A stretch of 8,211 nucleotides of DNA from Rhizobacter sp. (GCA_025360945.1 JANYBE010000621.1:1-8211); one strand, 5' to 3'; positions 1 to 6,897 are shown, counted from the first letter of the stretch. A program made the numbers and translations. The notes: generated by a model from the sequence alone, not told the origin.

Positions 1-1031
1 CCGGCGACAGCTTCTACTACAGCGCGCGCCACTACGAGGACAAGCAGTCGGCGCTGTTCGGCGAGCTGACCTACAACGCCAGCGCCGCGCTGCGTGCCAC
101 GATCGGCCTACGTGCGCTGCGCGCCTCGCAGCACTTCACGCGCGAAGGCAACTACTACTATGCCGGCGGCCCGGTCACCGCGCTGGTCGACACCAACGCG
201 AACGCCGTGACGCCGCGCGCCACCGTGAGTTGGGACATGAGCCCGACCACGACGCTGTTCAGCAATATCAGCAAGGGCTTTCGCCTGGGCGGCGCCAACC
301 GGCCGATCCCGCCGTCGGCCCTGGTGGCACAGGACATGGCGAACCTGGGGCTGGCCGGATCGCCGCCCGCTTCGTACAAATCGGACAGCCTGTGGAGCTA
401 CGAGATCGGCAGCAAGTCGCGCTTCCTCGACAACCGCCTCTCGCTGAACCTCTCGGCCTATCGCATCGACTGGAAGAACATTCAACAGGACGTCTACCTG
501 CCGCTGTCGGCGTTCGACTTCGAGACCAACGCGGGTAATGCCAAGATCGACGGCCTCGAGCTCGAAGGGCGGATGCGCGTCACCGACGCGCTGACGATCT
601 CCACCGGCGGCAGTCTGACGCACGCGGTGTTCGCGCAAGACGTGTCGGCCCTCGGCTTCCGCGCCGATGGCAGCACCAACGCGCGTGCCGGCGACCCCAT
701 TCAAGGCGTGCCGCGCTGCAGCGCGCGTTTGGGCTTCGAGTACCGCTTCTACTCCATGAACCTGGGATCAGCCTACGTGCGCGGCAGTGACCAGTGGACC
801 GGACCGAGCCACGGCTCGGTCGATCCAACCTCGACCGACTACCTGCGGCCGTCGTACCTCACCGCGGACGCCAGTGCAGGCATGAGCCTGGACCGCTGGG
901 AACTCACCATCTTCGTTAAGAATCTGACGAACAATCACACCGTGATCCAGCAGCCGTCGATCCAGTCACTGACGGAGGCGTACTACATGCGGCCACGCAC
1001 GATCGGTGCCACGGCCAGTTACGAGTTCTGA
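1..1031 (+). CDS. TonB-dependent outer-membrane receptor, C-terminal part (5' end outside window)
   Basis: The frame beginning at base 3 is open from the left edge to a TGA at 1029-1031, giving 342 residues. The signal peptide, plug domain and first barrel strands are off the window. The visible part reads as alternating beta-strands and loops of a 22-strand barrel. It carries the family-typical stretch FSNISKGFRLGGANRP near residues 82-97, and later a strand with YEIGSKSRFLDNRLSLNLSA. The final strand ends TASYEF, with the C-terminal phenylalanine expected for insertion by the BAM complex. Family knowledge: such receptors import siderophores, vitamin B12 or other bulky substrates using TonB-ExbBD energy. 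The substrate cannot be deduced here. A GTG at 207 would give a shorter frame but cuts the barrel and is not a real start. The gene points away from the minus-strand operon and is probably not co-regulated with it. Confidence 0.93.
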   Translation, partial: GDSFYYSARHYEDKQSALFGELTYNASAALRATIGLRALRASQHFTREGNYYYAGGPVTALVDTNANAVTPRATVSWDMSPTTTLFSNISKGFRLGGANRPIPPSALVAQDMANLGLAGSPPASYKSDSLWSYEIGSKSRFLDNRLSLNLSAYRIDWKNIQQDVYLPLSAFDFETNAGNAKIDGLELEGRMRVTDALTISTGGSLTHAVFAQDVSALGFRADGSTNARAGDPIQGVPRCSARLGFEYRFYSMNLGSAYVRGSDQWTGPSHGSVDPTSTDYLRPSYLTADASAGMSLDRWELTIFVKNLTNNHTVIQQPSIQSLTEAYYMRPRTIGATASYEF

Positions 1032-1481
1032 ATCGGGGCCAATCCCGCGGTACGACAATCGGGAGAGGAAGGGGGTCGCAAGGTTCCCTTTTGCCTGCTG
1101 CGGCTCCGATCGCTGACGATCGCCATTGCCATCGCGCTATTGCGCCAGCGTGCAACCGACGGGCGCATCGTTGGGCAATTTCGGACAGGGACTTAGCGCT
1201 CGGTGCGCCGAACGGACAGCAGCGCATGTAGCGCTCTAGGTACCCTGCGCTCTCGCGTGCAACGTGCACTGGCACCCCCATACGCACCCACCCGCTGCGG
1301 ACGCACATGATCTGGTTGTACTGCTGCATCGACCGGCTCCGAGGCCATCAAGACTCCCGACTGCTACCAAGTAAGACAGGAGGCTGTCTGCAAGGGAACT
1401 CGTTGCCAGACTGCGCCTCTCGGTCAGGTTGTCAACTGGTGGCTCAAATGGTGAGCCACCGGGCCACGAGGATGAGTTGTC
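1032..1481. other. Intergenic region without a convincing gene
   Basis: This 450-base stretch separates the receptor stop from the truncated SDR start. Short open frames on both strands have no recognisable domain and read like shadow sequence. By hand count, bases 1321-1500 are about 58% GC, whereas line 3001-3060 in the operon is 78%. The stretch holds several small palindromes: CGATCG-CTGA-CGATCG at 1107-1122, AGCGC-ATGTA-GCGCT at 1221-1235, GTGCA-ACG-TGCAC at 1257-1269, and the larger repeat at 1438-1460, listed separately. No strong sigma-70 promoter, rho-independent terminator with a T-tract, tRNA or transposase fragment could be identified. The region may be the scar of the rearrangement that removed the 5' part of the SDR gene, but that is inference. 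Confidence 0.6.
1438..1460. promoter_or_regulatory. Perfect 9-base inverted repeat upstream of the truncated SDR
   Basis: The arms GGTGGCTCA (1438-1446) and TGAGCCACC (1452-1460) are exact reverse complements separated by five bases (AATGG). The repeat ends 7 bases before the Shine-Dalgarno sequence GAGGA (1468-1472) and 21 bases before the ATG at 1482. It could be an operator for a dimeric regulator, an RNA hairpin in the leader, or a relic of a mobile-element end. There is no T-run after it, so it is not a classical terminator. The geometry is seen directly; the role is inference. Confidence 0.5.
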
Positions 1482-1991
1482 ATGAAGATCATGTACAGGG
1501 TGAAGAGCAACGCCGGCATCGCCATTCGTCGCCCGACCTTGGAGCTGCTGCTGTCCGGCTGGCAGGCGGTGGTCGATGTCAACCTGACCGCCGTGTTTCT
1601 GCGCTGCCGCGCCGCGGCGCGCCTGATGATTCCCGTAGGTCGTGGCTCAATCGTCAATGTGTCCTCGATCATGGGCCTGTCCGGCGGCGGGCTCAATCCG
1701 AACATCTTGTACCAGTCGACCAAGGGGGCGATCGTCAACATGACGCGCGCCCTGGCCGTCGAATGTCGTATTCGGGTGAACTCGGTCGCGCCGACCTGGG
1801 TCCGGACCGACCTGACCCGCGGGCTGTTCGGCAACCCGGAACTGCTGAATCGCGTGCTCGATGTGACGCCGATGCGCATGCTGGCCGAGCCCCAGGACAT
1901 TGCCGACGCGATCGTCTTCCTTGCTTCGAGCCGCGCCCGCAGGATCACCGGACACACGCTGCCGGTCGACGGCGGCTTTCTCGCGCAGTAG
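1482..1991 (+). pseudogene. Short-chain dehydrogenase/reductase lacking its N-terminal cofactor-binding region (probable 5'-truncated relic)
   Basis: The frame encodes 169 residues, while classical SDRs have about 250. It begins abruptly a few residues before the NAG motif (residues 10-12), which normally lies near residue 85-90. The glycine-rich TGxxxGIG motif and the first two or three Rossmann strands are therefore missing. The remainder is well conserved: Asn34 in VDVNLTAVF, the catalytic serine in VNVSS (61/62), Tyr77 and Lys81 in YQSTKGA, the RVNSVAPTWVRTDLT segment at 99-112, and the C-terminal GHTLPVDGGF. Family knowledge: these enzymes oxidise or reduce alcohols and ketones with NAD(P)H, and loss of the glycine-rich motif should abolish cofactor binding. 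No missing N-terminal part is recognisable upstream in any frame; an in-frame TGA lies at 1473-1475. The start is chosen because GAGGA at 1468-1472 sits 9 bases before the ATG, so the fragment may still be translated. It converges on the VOC gene with 18 bases between the stops. Confidence 0.75.
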
Positions 1992-1999
1992 CGCGCGAG
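1980..1999. other. GC-rich hairpin between convergent genes, over the SDR stop codon
   Basis: CTCGCGC at 1980-1986 pairs with GCGCGAG at 1993-1999 across a six-base loop that includes the TAG stop of the SDR relic. Because the flanking genes converge here, a bidirectional stop to transcription would make sense. Neither strand has a T-tract after the stem, however, so it is at best an atypical terminator. It may simply be a chance product of GC-rich sequence. Confidence 0.3.
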
Positions 2000-2009
2000 C
2001 CGTCGGCGT

Positions 2010-2387
2010 CTACAGCTTCTCGGAGGGGTCGAAGTCGAGCTCGACCTTCGCGCCGTTCGGGTCGTAGCAGAACAGCTGCCAAGTGCGGGCGCCGGTCTGC
2101 TGGCGCAGGTCGTACTTCGTGCCGCTGGCATCGAAGCGGGCCTTCACGGCGCGCAGATCCTGGGCGGTGAAGGCCATGTGGTCGATCACGCCGGCGCGCC
2201 CCGCCGGCAAGGGCCGGTCGAAGTACATGTGGAGCACGGCTTGCGGGCCGCCGGCATACAGCCATGCGCCCGGGAAGCCGAGGTCGGGCCGATGCCCCAC
2301 TGTCAGCCCGAGCAGGCCGACATAGAAGTCCAGCGTCTTGCGTTCGTCCTCGGCAATCACGGTGAAGTGGTTCATTCCAACGATCAT
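2010..2387 (-). CDS. VOC superfamily (glyoxalase/bleomycin-resistance/dioxygenase fold) protein
   Basis: The product is 125 residues, the usual size of a single-module VOC protein built from two beta-alpha-beta-beta-beta units. It opens with GMNHFTVIAED and has DFYVGLLGLTVGHRPD at 20-35, VIDHMAFTAQDL at 67-78 and CYDPNGAKVELDFD at 107-120. His7, His53, His70 and Glu116 fall where the metal ligands lie in glyoxalase I and extradiol dioxygenases, so a divalent-metal enzyme is likely. Family members act as isomerases, lyases, epimerases, ring-cleavage dioxygenases or thiol transferases, and the reaction cannot be picked from sequence. The ATG at 2385-2387 is preceded by GGGGAG (complement of 2394-2399) with 6 bases of spacing. 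A second ATG at codon 5 is less well placed. It is the last gene of the operon, 15 bases after the stop of the SRPBCC-MDR fusion, so it probably works on the same substrate or product. Confidence 0.88.
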   Translation of the reverse strand: MIVGMNHFTVIAEDERKTLDFYVGLLGLTVGHRPDLGFPGAWLYAGGPQAVLHMYFDRPLPAGRAGVIDHMAFTAQDLRAVKARFDASGTKYDLRQQTGARTWQLFCYDPNGAKVELDFDPSEKL

Positions 2388-2402
2388 CTCGGTCTCCCCA
2401 AG

Positions 2403-3899
2403 TCAAGCCGTCAGGATCAGTGCGCCTATCGTGCCACGCGACTCGAGTCGCGCGTGCGCCTGCGCGGCGGCGTCGAGCGCATGGCGTTCGATCGGCGGCA
2501 GCCTGATCGAGCCATCGGCGAGCGCGCTCCAGACGCGCTGTGCGCGCTCCGCCAGCTGCCCGCGTTCGGACGTGTAGTCGAACACGACCGGCCGCGAGAA
2601 GCTGAGCGACTTGGCCACCAGCGCGTCCGGCGGAAGCGGCGACAGGGCGCCTGTGGCCTGGCCCAGGCTGATCCAGTGGCCGCGGAGTGCGAGCGCGGCG
2701 AGGTTCTCGTCGCGCGCGGCATCACCCAGGCCGTCGATCACGACATCGGCGCCGCTGCAGGCGCGCCGCACGGCGTCGGCGAAGCGGTAGTCGCGCGTCA
2801 CGATCACGTGCTCGCAGCCGTGCTCGCGCGCGACACGCGCCTTAGCGTCGCTGGAGACCGTGCCGAGCACGACCGCGCCGAGCCGCCGCGCCCACGCGCA
2901 CACCAGCAGGCCAACACCGCCCGCGGCAGCGTGCACCAGCAGCCGCGTGCCGCGCCCGACGTGGCCGAGGTCGCGCAGCAGGAAGTCGGCGGTGATGCCC
3001 TTGAGCAGCAGCGCGGCGGCCGCGTCGTCGTCGACCGCCGCGGGCAGGCGCACGACCCAGTCTGCGGGCACGGTGCGAATGCCGCAGTACGCACCGGGCA
3101 CCGGGCCGAGGCAGGCGACGCGGTCACCGGGCAGCACGCCGTTGACGTTCGCGCCCACGTCGATCACGCTGCCTGCCGCTTCCATGCCCGGCACGCCGGG
3201 CAACGGCAGCATCGACGGAATCCAGCCGCGGCGCAGGTACACGTCGAGAAAGTTGACGCCGATCGCACGCTGCCGAATGCGCACCTCGCCGTCGCGCGGT
3301 GGCGCGGCCTCTGACGCTTCGGCGCGCAGCACCTCGGCCTCGCCGTAGCGATGCACCGCGACGCGCCGCGTCGGCAGCGCGAGCGCCGACGGCATCGCCG
3401 CCCTGCCGCGCGGCTGCAGATCGCCGCCCCGCTGCAAGTGCCGCCGCAGGTTCGCGAAGCCGGCTTCGTAGACGCCCTGCGCAACCAAGTCGTGCAGCTC
3501 GCGCTCCATGCCCGGCGGCGTCGCGAAGGTCGATTCCCAGTGCCAGAAGGTGTGGTCGCCGTCGGTCACCGGCTTCAGCGTCACGGTCGCGACGTAGCGC
3601 TGCAATGGCACGGTCGCCTCGACGATGCAGTAGGTGCTCTTGTGCTCGGTGTCCGACAGCGTCAGCAGCTGCTCGCGGATGCAGTTTCCGTCCTTCAGCG
3701 TGAAGCTGCGCACGCAGCCGACCTGGTCGCTGCGCTCGTTCCCTTCGATGCGACTGGTCTCGACCACGTCGTGCCACTGGTCGTGGCTGTTGAAGTCGCG
3801 CAGCACGGCCCAGACGCGGTCGACCGGCGCGTCGATGATGGTCGAGCGGATCACACGTTGCAGCACTGCGCGCGCTCCCGCGTCGGCATCAGCGGCCAC
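2403..3899 (-). CDS. Fusion protein: N-terminal SRPBCC (START/Bet v 1-like) domain and C-terminal zinc-free quinone oxidoreductase (MDR family)
   Basis: One uninterrupted 498-residue frame holds two complete domains. Residues 16-155 form an SRPBCC ligand-binding domain of the polyketide cyclase/dehydrase type, 47% identical over 139 ungapped positions (66 matches, counted by hand) to the product of the gene just upstream. Residues 175-498 are a medium-chain reductase of the NADPH:quinone oxidoreductase type: AIGVNFLDVYLRRG (212-225), PGMEAAGSV (237-245), LLLKGITADFLL (297-308), the nucleotide-binding loop HAAAGGVG (323-330), and GTVSSDAK (346-353), whose lysine suggests NADPH. No structural-zinc cysteines are seen. 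The linker is only about 15-20 residues. The longest frame starts at GTG 3899, overlapping the upstream stop by 11 bases. GTG 3866 (residue 12), preceded by GGGAG with good spacing and aligned with the paralogue's start, is an equally good or better start. ATG 3395 (residue 169) could allow separate translation of the reductase. Substrate unknown. Confidence 0.9.
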   Translation of the reverse strand: MAADADAGARAVLQRVIRSTIIDAPVDRVWAVLRDFNSHDQWHDVVETSRIEGNERSDQVGCVRSFTLKDGNCIREQLLTLSDTEHKSTYCIVEATVPLQRYVATVTLKPVTDGDHTFWHWESTFATPPGMERELHDLVAQGVYEAGFANLRRHLQRGGDLQPRGRAAMPSALALPTRRVAVHRYGEAEVLRAEASEAAPPRDGEVRIRQRAIGVNFLDVYLRRGWIPSMLPLPGVPGMEAAGSVIDVGANVNGVLPGDRVACLGPVPGAYCGIRTVPADWVVRLPAAVDDDAAAALLLKGITADFLLRDLGHVGRGTRLLVHAAAGGVGLLVCAWARRLGAVVLGTVSSDAKARVAREHGCEHVIVTRDYRFADAVRRACSGADVVIDGLGDAARDENLAALALRGHWISLGQATGALSPLPPDALVAKSLSFSRPVVFDYTSERGQLAERAQRVWSALADGSIRLPPIERHALDAAAQAHARLESRGTIGALILTA

Positions 3900-4329
3900 C
3901 GAAATGCCGCTTCAGCGCGTCGAAGCCGACCTGGAACACACCGCCGCCGATCGCGTCGGTGAGCTCGCGTTCGCGGCCCGGCGCGCACTCAAACTCGGCG
4001 CTCCATTCGGCGAAGCAACGCGCGCCGTCGGTCACCGGCGTGAGCTTGAGCGTAGCAACGTAGTGGTCGACGCTCATCGGGCTCTCGAGGATCTCGTAGC
4101 TGCAGCTGTACTCGTAGTCGGACAGCGCGAGCAGCTTCTCGCGGATCATGCCGCCGTCGCGCAGGTGGAAGTGGCGGATGCAGCCGACGCGGTCGCTCGG
4201 CTGGCCGTTCTCTATGCGGCTGTCGGCGATGGCCGGGTGCCATTCGGGCAGCGCATTGAAGTCGCGGATGCGCGACCAGACGTTGTCGGCGCTCGCGTCT
4301 ATGACGCTGGAGGCGTAGACCTGGACCAT
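3889..4329 (-). CDS. SRPBCC family protein (polyketide cyclase/dehydrase- or Bet v 1-like)
   Basis: The product is 146 residues, a normal size for a stand-alone SRPBCC domain. The helix-grip fold is suggested by a first strand (VYASSVIDAS), NVWSRIRDFNALPEWHP (16-31), the central block DRVGCIRHFHLRDGGMIREK (46-65), the strand YVATLKLTPVTDG (90-102), and the long C-terminal helix (118-143) ending LKRHFGGR. Such proteins bind hydrophobic ligands in a deep cavity; some are cyclases or dehydratases, others carriers or sensors, and no catalytic residue can be assigned here. The closest visible relative is the N-terminal domain of the next gene, so a local tandem duplication is likely. AAGGAG (complement of 4336-4341) lies 6 bases before the ATG, inside the end of the flotillin gene, whose stop is 3 bases upstream. 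The stop overlaps the GTG of the following fusion gene by 11 bases. Both arrangements suggest translational coupling. Confidence 0.87.
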   Translation of the reverse strand: MVQVYASSVIDASADNVWSRIRDFNALPEWHPAIADSRIENGQPSDRVGCIRHFHLRDGGMIREKLLALSDYEYSCSYEILESPMSVDHYVATLKLTPVTDGARCFAEWSAEFECAPGRERELTDAIGGGVFQVGFDALKRHFGGR

Positions 4330-4332
4330 GGT

Positions 4333-6042
4333 CTACTCCTTCTTCGCGGACGACGCGGAAGGCACGGGCGGCAGCGCCGCCTGAGCGCCGCTGACACCGC
4401 TCACCAGGCGCTGGATGTCACCGCCCTCGATGCCGATCTCGCGCAGCAGCTGGTCGACCAGCGGCGCCTGGGCGCGGAAGCGCAGCGCCGAGTTGACGAC
4501 GCTGTCGGAGAAGTTGCCGCCATGGCTGCCGTCGCCGTTGTGGCCACCACCGCCCGAGCCGCCCAGCCCGTCGACCTGCAGGATCTTGATGCCCTCGATG
4601 CGCTCCATCGGCCGCACCGATTCGCGGATGATGCCCTCGGCCTTCTCGACCAGCTTCATGCGCAGCGCCGACATGCGCGCCTCGGGCGTCAGCATGTTGT
4701 GCGCGGCATTCATCAGCTGCAGCGCCTCGGCCTCGATCTCGGCGCGCACGCGCATCGCCATCGAGCGGATCTTGTCGGCGTCGGCATCGGCCTCGGCCTG
4801 CGCGCGGATCGCCGCGCCGCGGTCGGCGCTCGCCGACTTCTCGGCCTGCGCCGCCGACGTGAGCCGCAATGCATCGCGTTCGGCGACTTGTGCTGCGCCG
4901 ATCAGGTCGATCGCCTTCTTGCGTTCGGCCATCTCGACCTCGCGCGCAGTGAAGACCTTCTCTTCGGCCGAGATCGCGAGGGCGCGTGCCGTCTCGGCCT
5001 CGGCGTGGGCTTCGCTCTGGGTCTTGCTCTCGCGCGCGATCGCGATCGCGCGCTGCTGTTCGGCCCGTTCGAGCGACAAGCGGCGCTCGATCTCCGCGCC
5101 CTGGATCGCGCGCTCCTTCCCGATGCGCTCCTGCTCCAGCGCCTGCTCGGAGCGGATCTGCGCGGTGGCGATGGTCTGCTTCGCGGTGATCTGCGCGCCC
5201 TCGGACGCCTGCTCGCGCTGGGCCCGCTCGGTCGCCACGTCGGCACGCTGGCGGGCGCGCGCGATCTCGACCTCGCGCTGCTGGTTCAGACGCGCGTACT
5301 CGCCCTCGCGGTCGATGTCGAGCGAGAGCTTCTCGGCCTCGAGGTTCTTGTTGCGGATCGCGATCAACGTGTCCTGCTCGACGTCGTTGCGCTGCTTCTT
5401 GCGGTGCTCGATCTGCTCGGTGAGGCGCGTCAGGCCTTCCGCGTCGAAGGCGTTGCTGGGGTTGAAGAACTCCATGCCCGTCTGGTCGAGCTGGGTCAGC
5501 GAGGCGGCTTCGAGTTCCAGGCCGTTCTTGGTCAGGTCCTCGGCGACGGTCTCGCGCACGCGCTTGACGTAGGCGCCGCGCTTCTCGTGCAACTCTTCCA
5601 TCGTCATCTCGGCCGCGGCGGTGCGCAGCGCGTCGACGAACTTGCCTTCGACCAGCTCCTTCAACTGATCCGGCTCCATCGTGCGCAGGCCTAGCGTCTG
5701 GGCGGCGTTCGCGACCGAATCGGGGTTCGCGGCGACGCGCACGTAGAACTCGGCGATCACGTCGACGCGCATGCGGTCCTTGGTGATCAGCGCCTTGTCG
5801 CGTCCGCGGCTTACCTCAAGGCGCAGCGTGTTCATGTTGACCGGGATCACGTCGTGCACGATGGGCAGCACGAACGCGCCGCCGTCGAGCACGACCTTCT
5901 GCCCGCCGAGGCCGGTGCGCACAAAGGCGCGCTCCTTCGAGCTGCGCAGGTAGAGCCAGTGCATCAGCCACACGACGATGGCGACGACGATGGCGACGAC
6001 GATCAGGCCGAGGATGAAACTGCCGAACTGTGTGCCTGACAT
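4333..6042 (-). CDS. yqiK: YqiK-type flotillin (membrane-anchored SPFH/prohibitin-domain scaffold)
   Basis: The product is 569 residues, close to the roughly 550 of E. coli YqiK. Residues 7-31 form one hydrophobic membrane segment, followed by the SPFH domain with hallmarks shared with YqiK: AFVRTGLGGQKVVLDGGA (39-56), IPVNMNTLRLEVSR (66-79), ITKDRMRVDV (86-95), TVAEDLTKNGLELEAASLT (165-183) and FNPSNAFDAEGLT (193-205). Residues about 205-445 are an Ala/Glu/Arg-rich coiled coil. The C-terminal flotillin region includes IEGIKILQVDGLGG (482-495), a Gly/His/Asn-rich linker to about 510, and ALRFRAQAPLVDQLLREIG (519-537). Family knowledge: flotillins oligomerise on the cytoplasmic face of the membrane and organise lipid or protein microdomains. 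An NfeD/YqiJ-like OB-fold partner often accompanies this family, but none lies in the visible operon. AAGGAG (complement of 6050-6055) sits 7 bases before the ATG. The gene lies 24 bases after the TIM-barrel gene. Confidence 0.95.
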   Translation of the reverse strand: MSGTQFGSFILGLIVVAIVVAIVVWLMHWLYLRSSKERAFVRTGLGGQKVVLDGGAFVLPIVHDVIPVNMNTLRLEVSRGRDKALITKDRMRVDVIAEFYVRVAANPDSVANAAQTLGLRTMEPDQLKELVEGKFVDALRTAAAEMTMEELHEKRGAYVKRVRETVAEDLTKNGLELEAASLTQLDQTGMEFFNPSNAFDAEGLTRLTEQIEHRKKQRNDVEQDTLIAIRNKNLEAEKLSLDIDREGEYARLNQQREVEIARARQRADVATERAQREQASEGAQITAKQTIATAQIRSEQALEQERIGKERAIQGAEIERRLSLERAEQQRAIAIARESKTQSEAHAEAETARALAISAEEKVFTAREVEMAERKKAIDLIGAAQVAERDALRLTSAAQAEKSASADRGAAIRAQAEADADADKIRSMAMRVRAEIEAEALQLMNAAHNMLTPEARMSALRMKLVEKAEGIIRESVRPMERIEGIKILQVDGLGGSGGGGHNGDGSHGGNFSDSVVNSALRFRAQAPLVDQLLREIGIEGGDIQRLVSGVSGAQAALPPVPSASSAKKE

Positions 6043-6066
6043 GGTCTGTCTCCTTGAACTTCGCGT

Positions 6067-6897
6067 TTACCGCTTGATTTGTGTGAAGCGCCGGGTGGTC
6101 TCGGTGAGCGCGACCTCGGTCGGCAGCCGCTCCATCGAACTCGCGCCATAGAAGCCGTGGCATGCCGGGCAGTGCGCGAGCACGTGCTGCGCGTCCTCCG
6201 GTGTCGCGATCGGGCCGCCGTGGCACAGCACAATCACGTGGGGGTTGACGGCCTTCGCGGTCGCTGCCCAGGCGCTGATCCGTTCGACGCAATCGGCGAG
6301 CGTCAGCGCCGTCTCGGCGCCGATCGCGCCGCCGGTCGTCAGGCCGAGGTGGCAGACGACGATGTCGGCGCCGGCGGTGGCCATCGCGCGCGCGTCGGCC
6401 TCGCAGAACACGTAGGGCGTGGTCAGCAGGTCGAGTGCGCGCGCCCGCGCGATCATCTCGACCTCGAGCGCGTATCCCATGCCGGTTTCCTCCAGGTTCG
6501 CGCGGAAGGTGCCGTCGATCAGCCCGACGGTCGGGAAGTTCTGCACGCCCGAGAAGCCGAGGTCGATCAGCCGCCTCAGAAACTGATCTGCAATCATGAA
6601 CGGGTCGGTGCCGTTCACGCCGGCGATCACCGGCGTGCGCTGCACGACCGGCAACACCTCGTGCGCCATCTCGCAGACGATCTCGTTCGCGTTGCCGTAG
6701 GCCAGCAGACCGGCGAGCGAACCGCGGCCGGCCATGCGGTACCGACCCGAGTTGTAGATCACGATCAGATCGATGCCACCGGCCTCTTCGCACTTGGCCG
6801 AGAGGCCCGTGCCTGCGCCGCCGCCGATGATGGGCAGGCCTGCGGCGATCTTCGCGCGAAAGCGCGACAGCAGTTCGGAGCGGGCGATGCGTGGCAT
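6067..6897 (-). CDS. Phosphoenolpyruvate hydrolase family / TIM-barrel protein (C-terminal half of plant Tm-1-like proteins)
   Basis: The product is 276 residues, full length for this TIM-barrel family (Pfam 'TIM-barrel signal transduction' / PEP_hydrolase). Characteristic segments are GLPIIGGGAGTGLSAKCEEA (20-39), DLIVIYNSGRYRMAGRGSLA (43-62), GVNGTDPF (93-100), GVQNFPTVGLIDGTFR (117-132), EETGMGYALEVEMI (136-149), ADIVVCHLGLTTGG (177-190) and FYGASSMERLPTE (249-261). The phosphate-binding-like glycine loops fit a (beta/alpha)8 enzyme acting on a phosphorylated or keto-acid substrate. The family name refers to a proposed PEP hydrolase activity that I would not take as proven for this member. 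Cys243 and Cys246 form a C-x2-C pair of unknown meaning. The gene follows the UPF0261 gene by 24 bases, and the two are homologous to the two halves of tomato Tm-1, which supports a joint function. No clear Shine-Dalgarno precedes the ATG, so translation may depend on coupling to the upstream gene. Confidence 0.9.
   Translation of the reverse strand: MPRIARSELLSRFRAKIAAGLPIIGGGAGTGLSAKCEEAGGIDLIVIYNSGRYRMAGRGSLAGLLAYGNANEIVCEMAHEVLPVVQRTPVIAGVNGTDPFMIADQFLRRLIDLGFSGVQNFPTVGLIDGTFRANLEETGMGYALEVEMIARARALDLLTTPYVFCEADARAMATAGADIVVCHLGLTTGGAIGAETALTLADCVERISAWAATAKAVNPHVIVLCHGGPIATPEDAQHVLAHCPACHGFYGASSMERLPTEVALTETTRRFTQIKR

Noticed and set aside
1033..1065. Possible terminator after the TonB-dependent receptor
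   Set aside because: Only four-base stems (CGGG/CCCG) can be drawn and there is no T-tract, so an intrinsic terminator is not supported.
1270..1285. Possible sigma-54 promoter (TGGCAC followed by TACGC)
   Set aside because: The GG and GC doublets are separated by 11 rather than 10 bases, and the TTGC part of the -12 element is missing.
1307..2170. 287-codon plus-strand open frame across the intergenic gap and SDR
   Set aside because: The SDR homology is in the other frame (1482-1991). This one reads into the antisense of the VOC gene and contains no domain.
3634..5694. Very long plus-strand open frame (686 codons) opposite yqiK
   Set aside because: It lies antisense to a clearly conserved flotillin coding region. 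Its composition is repetitive Leu/Arg/Ala/Asp-rich as expected from the complement of high-GC coiled-coil codons, and no domain is recognisable.
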